Source: UBA9647 sp035506075 (GTDB lineage Bacteria; Bacteroidota; Ignavibacteria; UBA10030). Taken from it: a stretch of DNA of 9,933 nt. The DNA lies in the NCBI GenBank assembly GCA_035506075.1, contig DATJQB010000249.1, positions 1 to 9,933 on the forward strand, given 5' to 3'. Shown one piece after another: positions 1-6,146 of the stretch. The first letter of the stretch is position 1. Every line of letters begins with the position of its first letter. Both the position numbers and the translations under genes were made by a program. The notes beneath the pieces were generated by a model, which saw nothing but the letters and a program-made list of their open reading frames with translations, did not search any database and was not told where the DNA came from.

Positions 1-2
1 AA

Positions 3-152
3 CTAACGATGGCTCACTTCACGCACAAGCCTGTCTACATGGTCACAACCATGCCTCTGGTTGAAATTCCAGGCTGGGTGCTCGGCTGCACGACGAAAAT
101 ATTCGGTTCTTTTGATGACCTGAAGGCTTTCTTGCGCTCAATGTATCCGTGA
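3..152 (+). CDS. C-terminal fragment of an unrecognised protein (5' end outside window)
   Basis: The frame is open from the left edge to a TGA at 150-152 and gives about 49 residues ending in FDDLKAFLRSMYP. An ATG at 9-11 lies in frame, but no ribosome binding site can be judged this close to the edge, so this is more likely the tail of a longer protein than a 47-residue gene. The segment contains an IPGWVLGCTTKIFGSFDDL stretch that looks like folded protein rather than random translation. I do not recognise the family; a C-terminal end of a small hydrolase is possible but unsupported. It lies 64 nt upstream of ygfZ on the same strand and could share its transcript. Confidence 0.5.
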   Translation, partial: LTMAHFTHKPVYMVTTMPLVEIPGWVLGCTTKIFGSFDDLKAFLRSMYP

Positions 153-216
153 GAACCGGGGTCCGCGACCTCGCAAGAATCGTACAAGAATGGCTTAATC
201 AGATCGGATCAAGGCT

Positions 217-1098
217 GTGCCAGACTACGTGAAAATGAACAACGGGGCGATCGTCGAGTTGAGTGGGTCAGAAGGAATTGACTTCATTCAACGAATATCG
301 ACAAACGACGTCTCGAAGCTCGAAGTTGGCGGGATGAAGCGGACCGTCCTGGCTAACGAACGAGGGCGCATCATAGACGTGGTGTCTCTCTTTCGCAGAG
401 ACCAAGAGTCGCTCATGCTGGTCGGCCAGGGGATCGACCCGCAGCAATTAATATCCTGGCTCGAAAAATTCATCATCATGGAGGATCTGAGGACCAATGA
501 TCTAACTTCCTCTTATGTAATGTTTATTCTCTTTTCTGATGAAACCATAGATGAAGCCGGAGCAGCCCCTGCATTACCTTCGGATTTTATCTTGCTGGAC
601 GAATCGAACGCCTCCGGCAATCTGTTTAGACTGGTTTGTCCGAAAGATGGACACTCCCTGGCCCTTGACTGGCTGAGGCGCAGTGGTTTTGTGGAGGTTG
701 GCGTGGAGGGTCTCGATGAGTTCAGAATACGACATACAATCCCTTGGTACGGAAAAGAACTGACAGAACAGTATAATCCACTTGAGGCGGGGCTTGGAGC
801 GCTCGTCGATTGGACGAAGGGATGTTATATCGGTCAGGAGGTGATCGCCAGGCTGGATACATACAAGAAAATCCAACGCAGTTTGGTTCGATTGAAACTG
901 TCGGCAATTCCCTCGGAGATTCCGTCCCCAATTTTCTCTGGCAGTAGCGAAGTGGGAACCATTACGACGACAACGACGCTGATGGCGCCGGAGAGCCTGG
1001 CACTTGGCTACATGAAAGTCGCTTTCCTGGGATCTGAGGGGGGGAACCTTCGAACTGGAAGAGAAAAGGAAATCGATGTTGAGATTTTGAATCATTAA
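217..1098 (+). CDS. ygfZ: YgfZ/CAF17-family folate-binding Fe-S cluster maturation protein
   Basis: This 293-residue protein carries the family hallmark KGCYIGQE at residues 201-208, with the conserved cysteine at 203, followed by the usual arginine (EVIARLDTYKK). The N-terminal part has the GcvT-like folate-binding fold pattern: an ELSG(x)EGIDFIQRISTNDV segment at about residues 14-33, then a LANERGRIIDVV strand. Known family members bind tetrahydrofolate and help assemble or repair [4Fe-4S] enzymes such as the tRNA-modifying radical SAM protein MiaB; this is a cytoplasmic, non-catalytic role. The length is close to E. coli YgfZ (about 326). The start is GTG 217, because an in-frame TAA lies just upstream at 196-198 and the next start, ATG 235, would trim the first strand. 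There is only a weak AAGG at 211-214, so ATG 235 cannot be excluded. The next gene (LOG family) follows after 78 nt. Confidence 0.88.
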   Translation: MPDYVKMNNGAIVELSGSEGIDFIQRISTNDVSKLEVGGMKRTVLANERGRIIDVVSLFRRDQESLMLVGQGIDPQQLISWLEKFIIMEDLRTNDLTSSYVMFILFSDETIDEAGAAPALPSDFILLDESNASGNLFRLVCPKDGHSLALDWLRRSGFVEVGVEGLDEFRIRHTIPWYGKELTEQYNPLEAGLGALVDWTKGCYIGQEVIARLDTYKKIQRSLVRLKLSAIPSEIPSPIFSGSSEVGTITTTTTLMAPESLALGYMKVAFLGSEGGNLRTGREKEIDVEILNH

Positions 1099-1176
1099 CT
1101 TGGAGTGAGATTCTGGTCTCATCTAATTTCGGAGATGTCAATCATCAAGTATTTGACAATAAAGGAATAGTCTTCC

Positions 1177-2022
1177 ATGCCTGAGGCAAAACGAAAGACT
1201 GTCAAAGCCTACAAGAACATAGAGTTCCTCAACAGCCCGGACGCGAGGGTCATTCGCTTGATTGCGGAATTCCTCGAACCAGCCCGCAGATTCAAACATG
1301 AAGGAATCAGAGACACGATCGTCTTTTTTGGATCAGCACGGATTATGCCTCGAGCTGCTGCATTGAAGGCCTTCAAGAGATTGTCCGCCGGAATCGAAAA
1401 GGCGAGAAATATCAGTACCAAGGCGAAGTTGCAGCTCGATTCAGCCCGCGTGGACCTCGAGATGTCGCGCTATTATGAGGATGCCGTCAAGCTGGCGCAA
1501 ATGATCACCAAATGGACGAAACGTCTCAAGCAGAAAAATCACTTCATGATTAGTTCCGGTGGTGGACCCGGTATCATGGAAGCTGCAAATAAGGGGGCTA
1601 AGCTGGCAGGTGGGCGCTCCGTCGGTCTCAATATCAGCCTCCCGTTCGAGCAGAGCTCGAATCCATACATCCCTGACGAGCTCAATTTCGAATTTCACTA
1701 CTTCTTTATGCGCAAGTTATGGTTTGTGTACCTTTCGAAGGCCATGGTGATGTTTCCAGGAGGGTTTGGGACATTCGATGAGACCTTCGAGGTTCTCACG
1801 CTGGTTCAAACGAAGAAGCTGAAGAAGAGAGTGACCGTCATTCTTTATGGCCGCGACTACTGGCAGAAAACCATCAACTTCGACAACCTCGTGAGGTTGA
1901 AACTCATCAGTCCAGAAGATCTGCATGTCTTCAAATTCGCCGACACGCCGGAGGAGGCATTCGAAATTCTCTTTCATGAAATAAAGAAGAACTACCCTGG
2001 CGAATCTGTTGAGAACCTCTGA
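1177..2022 (+). CDS. Long-form LOG-family nucleotide 5'-monophosphate phosphoribohydrolase (TIGR00730-like Rossmann protein)
   Basis: This 281-residue cytoplasmic protein has the LOG/lysine-decarboxylase-like signatures in order: a VFFGSAR strand-loop at residues 49-55, SGGGPGIMEAANKGA around 127-141, FHYFFMRKLWF with the catalytic-type Arg179-Lys180, and PGGFGTFDE at 194-202 with the conserved glutamate. Characterised LOG proteins cleave the N-glycosidic bond of nucleoside 5'-monophosphates (cytokinin ribotides in plants, AMP/IMP-type substrates in bacteria). The old lysine decarboxylase label is a misannotation. Compared with a short LOG protein (about 190 residues), this one has an N-terminal extension of about 45 residues and a charged, probably helical insert at about 59-98 between the first Gly-Ser-Ala-Arg motif and the YYEDAVKLA helix. 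The start is ATG 1177, with AAAGGA at 1161-1166 as ribosome binding site. The substrate is unknown. Confidence 0.85.
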   Translation: MPEAKRKTVKAYKNIEFLNSPDARVIRLIAEFLEPARRFKHEGIRDTIVFFGSARIMPRAAALKAFKRLSAGIEKARNISTKAKLQLDSARVDLEMSRYYEDAVKLAQMITKWTKRLKQKNHFMISSGGGPGIMEAANKGAKLAGGRSVGLNISLPFEQSSNPYIPDELNFEFHYFFMRKLWFVYLSKAMVMFPGGFGTFDETFEVLTLVQTKKLKKRVTVILYGRDYWQKTINFDNLVRLKLISPEDLHVFKFADTPEEAFEILFHEIKKNYPGESVENL

Positions 2023-2032
2023 GTCAGCACTC

Positions 2033-2061
2033 TTGGATTCATTGAGAAAAATCGCTATATT
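2033..2061 (+). promoter_or_regulatory. Candidate ssrA promoter
   Basis: TTGGAT (2033-2038) and TATATT (2056-2061) are separated by exactly 17 nt, which fits a sigma-70 promoter (3/6 and 5/6 matches). The same bases also read as TTG-N20-TATATTTC, close to the Bacteroidota pattern TTG-N19-21-TAnnTTTG. Transcription would begin near 2068-2070 and leave a leader of about 40 nt before the mature tmRNA 5' end at 2108, consistent with RNase P trimming. It lies directly after the preceding stop codon. The call rests on spacing and position only. Confidence 0.4.
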
Positions 2062-2199
2062 TCTTTTGCTTCCAACCAGTTGATTCTGAACCGCTCATGT
2101 TCCTCTTGGGGGTGACCTGGATTCGACGGGGATGAGGAAGCTCAGAACTGCGTATCGTGGTCTCCGTGTCCACGTTAAAAAAGCGGTAAACTCTCAAGT

Positions 2200-2229
2200 G
2201 CCAACTACAACTACGCACTGGCTGCTTAA
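2200..2229 (+). other. tmRNA-encoded proteolysis tag reading frame (ANYNYALAA)
   Basis: Within ssrA, the resume codon GCC at 2200-2202 opens a nine-codon frame reading A-N-Y-N-Y-A-L-A-A and stopping at TAA 2227-2229. A second in-frame stop (TAG) lies at 2236-2238. The ALAA ending is the recognition signal for ClpXP-type proteases, and the tag has the usual length and position between PK1 and PK2. The exact first codon is inferred from this fit. Confidence 0.85.
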
Positions 2230-2383
2230 TTAAATTAGGCAACCCGTTCCTTCGATTCTCTCCTGTTGGGATCGATACGAACGTCGAATAAGACAGGATA
2301 GTCCGATCTCGTTTCGAAGGGGATCGGGCGAAATCCCGTCAAAAGCGGGGTCCTCTTCGGATAGCACTCGGCCAATCCTGCCT

Positions 2384-2424
2384 GTCCCGCCTTGCGGGAT
2401 CCCGGTAAAACGGGACCGGAGTTT
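2384..2424 (+). repeat. REP-like palindromic insert in the PK4 junction of ssrA
   Basis: Three small GC-rich inverted repeats stand back to back: TCCCGC-CTT-GCGGGA (2385-2399), TCCCG/CGGGA (2400-2404 with 2411-2415), and CCGGA-GTT-TCCGG (2416-2428). GTCCCG (2384-2389) can alternatively pair with CGGGAC (2411-2416). The block sits between the 5' strand of PK4 helix 2 (ends 2383) and the 3' strand of PK4 helix 1 (starts 2425), a point where an H-type pseudoknot normally has few or no bases. This suggests a palindromic element inserted into the gene. Only one copy is in the window, so its dispersed nature cannot be shown here. Confidence 0.5.
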
Positions 2425-2517
2425 CCGGGTGCGAACCTCAAAAGGCGGGCTATGTACGTAGGGGTTTTGAGAGTCTTCTCTTCGGACCGGGGTTCGACTC
2501 CCCGCACCTCCACCACG

Positions 2518-2549
2518 ATGCCCTCGCCAAGCGCGGGGGCATTTTCTTT
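2518..2549 (+). terminator. Rho-independent terminator of ssrA
   Basis: ATGCCCTCGC (2518-2527) pairs with GCGGGGGCAT (2533-2542) over 10 bp with one T-G wobble and a 5-nt loop. It is followed at once by TTTCTTT. It starts two bases after the encoded CCA end, as expected for a monocistronic tmRNA gene. From here to 2736 I see no further gene or convincing signal. Confidence 0.85.
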
Positions 2550-2736
2550 AGTAGATTTCTCTTCGTCAGCATTTTTCTCAGATCCTTTCATCTCCATTTC
2601 ATTTCAAATCCTTATTATGTGGCTGCAATTCGGAGTGCACCCGGACGTTTGTCTGTCTTCCACTCTGGAAAATGCCTGGATTTGGGAGTTCTTAAAGGAC
2701 TCATTCGGTGCGATGTAATTCCATCATAATCTATTC

Positions 2737-2743
2737 AAAGGAG
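2737..2743 (+). promoter_or_regulatory. Ribosome binding site of the beta-propeller gene
   Basis: AAAGGAG lies 5 nt before ATG 2749 and fixes that start, which also begins a clear signal peptide. Confidence 0.7.
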
Positions 2744-2748
2744 CCTCC

Positions 2749-3786
2749 ATGAAGACGCTTGGACGATTGGTCGGACTTTGTCTCTTCATCGTTGTGTTGG
2801 TCGCGTCAACCGTAGCGCAAGACTCGAAGAGTTACAAAATCGTCGACAAGGTGAAGATAGGCGGTGAAGGGGGCTGGGACTATCTCATTGCGGATGCAGC
2901 CGCGAAGAGGGTCTATATCTCCCACGGAAACCAGGTCGTGGTATTCGACGATGAGAAGAAAACTGTCATGGGGGAGATACCGAACACGATCGGGGTTCAC
3001 GGAATCGCTTTGAACCCGAAAGCCGGCCGCGGCTATACCAGCAACGGACGAACCAACTCCGTCACAGTATTTGACCTGGTGACTCTGAAGCTTCTTGATT
3101 CGATCAAGTTGACTGAGAAGAATCCCGACGCAATCCTGTACGAGCCGTTTTCGAATCGAGTCTTCACATTCAACGGCGGCAGCTCCAACGCCACAGCGAT
3201 CGACGCAGCGACCAACAAGGTGATCGGAACCGTTGCGCTCAAAGGAAAGCCAGAATTTGCGGTCACGGATCTGAAGGGAAAAGTATTCGTGAACATTGAG
3301 GACAAGAACCTCATCACCGTGTTCGATCCGAAAACTCTGAAGGTGCTCAACGAATGGTCCATCGCTCCCGGCGATGAGCCCAGCGGCCTTGCGATCGACC
3401 GGGAGAACAACCGCCTGTTCTCCGTATGCGGAAACAAGATGATGGTTGTGGTCGATGCGACATCGGGCAAAGTCGTCACTACCATCCCAACAGGTTCCGG
3501 GACGGATGCCGCGGCGTTTGATCCCCAATTGCATCTCGCGTTTGCGTCCAATGGTGAGGGAACCCTGACGGTGATCCACGAGGACTCGCCTGACAAATTC
3601 TCTGTCGTGGAAAATGCGAAAACACAACCCCGCTGCCGAACCATGGCTCTCGACGAAGTGACGCACAGAGTGTACATGTCCGGCGCGATGTTCAAACCTG
3701 CCCCAGCCCCCACGGCTGAACAGCCACGTCCGAGGGCGCAAATGGAGCCGGGAAGTTTCATGGTTGTCATTCTGGAGCGACAGTGA
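2749..3786 (+). CDS. Secreted YVTN/YncE-like beta-propeller protein
   Basis: This 345-residue protein starts with a Sec signal peptide (MKTLGR, then a hydrophobic core, probable cleavage after Ala23 in STVA|QD), so the mature protein is probably periplasmic. The rest is a run of repeated blade motifs of about 40 residues, each with an (x)VxVFDxxTxKVxxTI-type end and a (x)AxDxxxxRxF/VY-type start. Clear examples are VTVFDLVTLKLLDSI, ATAIDAATNKVIGTV, ITVFDPKTLKVLNEW and MVVVDATSGKVVTTI. This is typical of YncE and YVTN-repeat seven-bladed propellers. A proline-rich stretch (PAPAPTAEQPRPRAQ) lies near the C terminus just before the last strand. No enzyme motif is visible; such proteins usually bind ligands or partners, and the exact function is unknown. 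It precedes the two-component genes on the same strand, but the 162-nt gap with a hairpin suggests a separate unit. Confidence 0.8.
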   Translation: MKTLGRLVGLCLFIVVLVASTVAQDSKSYKIVDKVKIGGEGGWDYLIADAAAKRVYISHGNQVVVFDDEKKTVMGEIPNTIGVHGIALNPKAGRGYTSNGRTNSVTVFDLVTLKLLDSIKLTEKNPDAILYEPFSNRVFTFNGGSSNATAIDAATNKVIGTVALKGKPEFAVTDLKGKVFVNIEDKNLITVFDPKTLKVLNEWSIAPGDEPSGLAIDRENNRLFSVCGNKMMVVVDATSGKVVTTIPTGSGTDAAAFDPQLHLAFASNGEGTLTVIHEDSPDKFSVVENAKTQPRCRTMALDEVTHRVYMSGAMFKPAPAPTAEQPRPRAQMEPGSFMVVILERQ

Positions 3787-3802
3787 GCCTTTGAAGCAGG
3801 AG

Positions 3803-3835
3803 CGGACCTCGGCCCACTGTTGGGCTGCAGGTCCG
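3803..3835 (+). other. Stable hairpin between the propeller gene and the two-component operon
   Basis: CGGACCT (3803-3809) pairs with AGGTCCG (3829-3835), and GCCCA (3812-3816) pairs with TGGGC (3821-3825) around a CTGT loop. This gives 12 bp with a small asymmetric internal loop. It begins 16 nt after the stop codon of the propeller gene. No T-run follows, so it is not a classic terminator. It could protect the mRNA 3' end or act as a processing or Rho-linked site. The rest of the gap to 3949 shows nothing clear. Confidence 0.4.
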
Positions 3836-3948
3836 AAACCGGCATGGTCTGCTGAGCAAGATGACGTTCGTGGCTTCCGTTTGAATGCTGTGCGCAATTC
3901 GAGTTTTCGAGCTGACGTTTCTTTGTCCGGCTGAGAAGAAAGAATCTC

Positions 3949-4626
3949 GTGAGAATCTTATTAATAGAGGACGATCGGAAGATAGCGGCCTCGCTGAAAA
4001 AGCGGCTGAAGGAGGAGGGCTTTGCTGTCGATGTGGCGTACGATGGTGTGAAGGGGGAGGAGTTAGCCGTGATCAATGACAACGACGTCATTCTCTTGGA
4101 CGTTCTTCTTCCGAAGCAGGACGGCTGGACCACCTGCCGAAACATCCGGCAGCAGAAGGTTCTCACGCCGATCCTGATGCTTACGGCTCTTGATGATGTC
4201 GAGGACAAGATCCGCGGGCTCGACAGCGGCGCAGATGATTACCTGCCAAAGCCGTTCCACACCGGGGAATTGCTTGCGCGTATCAGGTCACTTGCCCGAC
4301 GACAGACGGAAGTCCGGACAACGGATATTGAATTGTTCGGCCTCAGGCTCGAGATAACGTCGCACCGCGCCTTCAGGGATGGAAAGGAAATCCCCTTATC
4401 TGCAAAGGAATTTGCGCTGCTGGAATTGTTTATGATGCACCCGAATGAGATCATCTCCAGACAGCGAATTTCCGAGCACCTGTGGGATATGAACTTCGAG
4501 CCAAGAAGCAATGTCATCGAGTCGTTCATAAAGTTCTTGCGCCAGAAAGTTGACAAAGGGTTCGACACACCGTTGATCCACACAAGTCGCGGCAGCGGGT
4601 ACATTTTTTCGAATCAGAAACACTAA
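3949..4626 (+). CDS. OmpR/PhoB-family DNA-binding response regulator
   Basis: This 225-residue protein has a receiver domain at about 1-115: acidic pocket Glu7-Asp8-Asp9, phospho-acceptor Asp51 in ILLDVLLPKQDG, Thr79 in LMLTALDD, and Lys101 in DDYLPKPF. A C-terminal winged-helix domain follows (about 125-223), with the SAKEFALLELFMMHPNEIISRQ helix segment and the SNVIESFIKFLRQKVDKG recognition region. Phosphorylated regulators of this type dimerise and bind direct repeats upstream of target genes. The start is GTG 3949, because the protein begins canonically (MRILLIEDD) and the next methionine is residue 77. The ribosome binding site is weak (a purine-rich AGAAGAAAG). The kinase gene starts 12 nt after the stop, so the two form one operon. 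The pattern is close to regulators of the CusR/CopR type, but the signal cannot be read from sequence. Confidence 0.93.
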   Translation: MRILLIEDDRKIAASLKKRLKEEGFAVDVAYDGVKGEELAVINDNDVILLDVLLPKQDGWTTCRNIRQQKVLTPILMLTALDDVEDKIRGLDSGADDYLPKPFHTGELLARIRSLARRQTEVRTTDIELFGLRLEITSHRAFRDGKEIPLSAKEFALLELFMMHPNEIISRQRISEHLWDMNFEPRSNVIESFIKFLRQKVDKGFDTPLIHTSRGSGYIFSNQKH

Positions 4627-4638
4627 CCCGGCCTCTGC

Positions 4639-6018
4639 ATGTTTTCTATCAAAACAAAAATCATAGCTGCCTACACCGTATCGTTCGGTCTTCTCATAAG
4701 CGCATTCGCCATAGTCATCTACAACAGCCTTGCCGATGCGGAAGTGGCAAAGCTCGATGCTCGCCTCGAGAGTCACGCCGACAAACTGCAGACGGAACTG
4801 GAGGAAGACCATGCGCAACCCGGGTTCCCCAATCGTTCTGAGCTCGACTCAATCGAGACATACGGTCTGAGGGGCGTACGGATTAGGCTTCTGACGCTGG
4901 CTGGAGCCGTCGTGTTCAGTGATTCTGAATTCACCGCCTCCCCGCCCATTCGATGGAGTTCCCACGGATCGGGTTGGGTACAGAGAGGGATGGCGCGGTG
5001 GATGCACCACAAGTATCGCGTCCTTCAGTGGCCGGTCGAGGTGGAGAATCGTATACAGTACATCCTCCAGGTAGGCGCGTCGATGCATGAAATTGACGAG
5101 ATTCTTGACCGCCTCCGCCTTCTGTTCTTCATTGCGATTCCCGGGTGTCTCCTCCTGGCCGGCGGTGCAGCATACTTCATCACCCGCTACGCGTTCAAGC
5201 CGATAGCGAAAATGATAGGAACCGCCGAACAAATAACCGCGGCAAGGCTTGATACACGACTCGAGCTACCCGCCGCGCATGACGAGGTTCGGCAGTTAGG
5301 GCAAGCCCTCAACGAGATGATTGGAAGAATCGACTCAACGCTCCGTGCGCAGCGGCAGTTTGTCGCCGATGCGTCACATGAACTGCGAACGCCCCTGACA
5401 ATTCTTCGAAGCGAATTGGAGGCGGTGGCTCGTACGACCCGATCGAAGTCTGCGACGGAAAGTCTTGCGACTTCTCTTTCGGAAGTTGATCGTTTGTCGA
5501 AAATGGTCGGTGATCTCCTCATGCTCGCGAAGCTTGACGCATCGAGTGTGAAGTTGACGATGGCATCCATGCGACTCGATGAACTGGTGCTCGAGGGGGT
5601 TCAAGCGGTGAGGGGGATAGCTGCCAGCAAGGGGGTCAAAGTCAAGATCTTCATCGAAGAAGCCATCGAGATCACAGGCGACCAGGAAAAACTCAAGAGT
5701 GTCGTCTTCAATCTGCTCGAGAACGCCATCAAATACTCTGAGCGCAAAACAACTGTCTCCATCGACTTGCGGAAGGAGGCAGCTGCGCGGACTGCGTCCA
5801 TCAGAATCAGTGATCATGGGATCGGAATTCCGCGTGCTGAGCAAGCCAGGGTCTTCAACAGATTCTATCGTGGATCTCAGCCGCGATCGACTACTGACGG
5901 CAGCGGGCTTGGCTTGGCTATTGCTCAGCGATTTGTGGAACTCCATGGGGGTTCGATATCGCTTGAGAGCGAGGAAGGGAAGGGAAGCACCTTCACGGTC
6001 AGTTTGCCTCTTCCCTGA
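4639..6018 (+). CDS. Membrane sensor histidine kinase with HAMP domain
   Basis: This 459-residue kinase is the partner of the regulator just upstream. It has an N-terminal membrane helix (about 9-31), a periplasmic sensor region of about 125 residues with no recognised domain, a second helix (about 161-183, LFFIAIPGCLLLAGGAAYF), then HAMP (about 184-238). The HisKA dimerisation helix has the phospho-accepting His247 in FVADASHELRTPL. The ATPase domain shows the N box NLLENAIKYS (Asn358, Asn362), G1 DHGIGIP (Asp392, Gly394, Gly396), an F box (VFNRFYRG) and G2 GSGLGLA (421-427). All residues needed for autophosphorylation are present. The start is ATG 4639, 12 nt after the regulator stop. There is no clear ribosome binding site, which suggests translational coupling. 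The overall pattern resembles CusS/heavy-metal-type kinases, and the RND genes downstream fit a role in envelope or efflux control, but this is inference. Confidence 0.93.
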   Translation: MFSIKTKIIAAYTVSFGLLISAFAIVIYNSLADAEVAKLDARLESHADKLQTELEEDHAQPGFPNRSELDSIETYGLRGVRIRLLTLAGAVVFSDSEFTASPPIRWSSHGSGWVQRGMARWMHHKYRVLQWPVEVENRIQYILQVGASMHEIDEILDRLRLLFFIAIPGCLLLAGGAAYFITRYAFKPIAKMIGTAEQITAARLDTRLELPAAHDEVRQLGQALNEMIGRIDSTLRAQRQFVADASHELRTPLTILRSELEAVARTTRSKSATESLATSLSEVDRLSKMVGDLLMLAKLDASSVKLTMASMRLDELVLEGVQAVRGIAASKGVKVKIFIEEAIEITGDQEKLKSVVFNLLENAIKYSERKTTVSIDLRKEAAARTASIRISDHGIGIPRAEQARVFNRFYRGSQPRSTTDGSGLGLAIAQRFVELHGGSISLESEEGKGSTFTVSLPLP

Positions 6019-6135
6019 AAAGGCCGCCCAATGCTCCTCCGCGGAGCCGCAAGTTTTCATCATGATTTCATGTTTCGACCGTATGTTGGTAGTAACCGTC
6101 AAGGCGGAATCATCATTATTCAACACCACGATCGT

Positions 6136-6142
6136 AAGGAGG
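6136..6142 (+). promoter_or_regulatory. Strong ribosome binding site of the PepSY-like gene
   Basis: AAGGAGG, a full anti-Shine-Dalgarno match, ends 4 nt before ATG 6147. It is the best site in the window and suggests high expression of the small secreted protein. Confidence 0.75.
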
Positions 6143-6146
6143 CACT

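Larger units (their letters stand above)
2108..2515 (+). ncRNA. ssrA: Transfer-messenger RNA (tmRNA), one-piece form
   Basis: This RNA of about 408 nt rescues ribosomes stalled on broken mRNAs, together with SmpB (not in this window). The 5' end GGGGGTG (2108-2114) pairs with CACCTCC (2505-2511), followed by A and an encoded CCA (2513-2515). The conserved CTGGATTCGACGGGG follows the 5' stem. The T arm is CGGGG / TTCGACT / CCCCG (2488-2504). Helix P2 joins 2141-2154 with 2455-2471: CTCAGAAC with GTTTTGAG and TGCGTA with TACGTA, leaving a GGG bulge. PK1 uses CGTGG/CCACG (2156-2160, 2170-2174) plus CCG/CGG. PK2 uses TCCTGT/ACAGGA (2261-2266, 2293-2298) plus GGGATCG/CGATCTC (2268-2274, 2304-2310). 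A 9-bp stem (2315-2323 with 2351-2359) marks the PK3 position. PK4 uses GCACTCGG/CCGGGTGC (2364-2371, 2425-2432) plus CCTGCCT/AGGCGGG (2377-2383, 2443-2449). All pairings were worked out by hand and allow G-U pairs. Confidence 0.95.

Noticed and set aside
1105..1125. TGAGA/TCTCA inverted repeat after ygfZ as a terminator
   Set aside because: It has only 5 bp, is A/T-rich and lacks a real T-run.
1153..1158. TTGACA box before the LOG-family gene
   Set aside because: It is a perfect -35-like hexamer, but the matching -10 position would fall on the start codon, with no TATAAT-like sequence there.
2392..2718. Open frame of 108 codons across the ssrA 3' half and the gap after it
   Set aside because: It overlaps the tmRNA acceptor and T arm and the terminator, has no ribosome binding site, and its product looks like random translation.
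2806..4208. Long minus-strand open frames opposite the propeller and regulator genes
   Set aside because: They are shadows of well-supported + strand genes. Their products are Arg/Ser/Cys-rich with no recognisable domains.
6038..6055. CTCCGCGGAG palindrome after the kinase gene, followed by TTTT
   Set aside because: The palindrome is perfect but has no loop and only a short T-run several bases away. It is not a convincing terminator.
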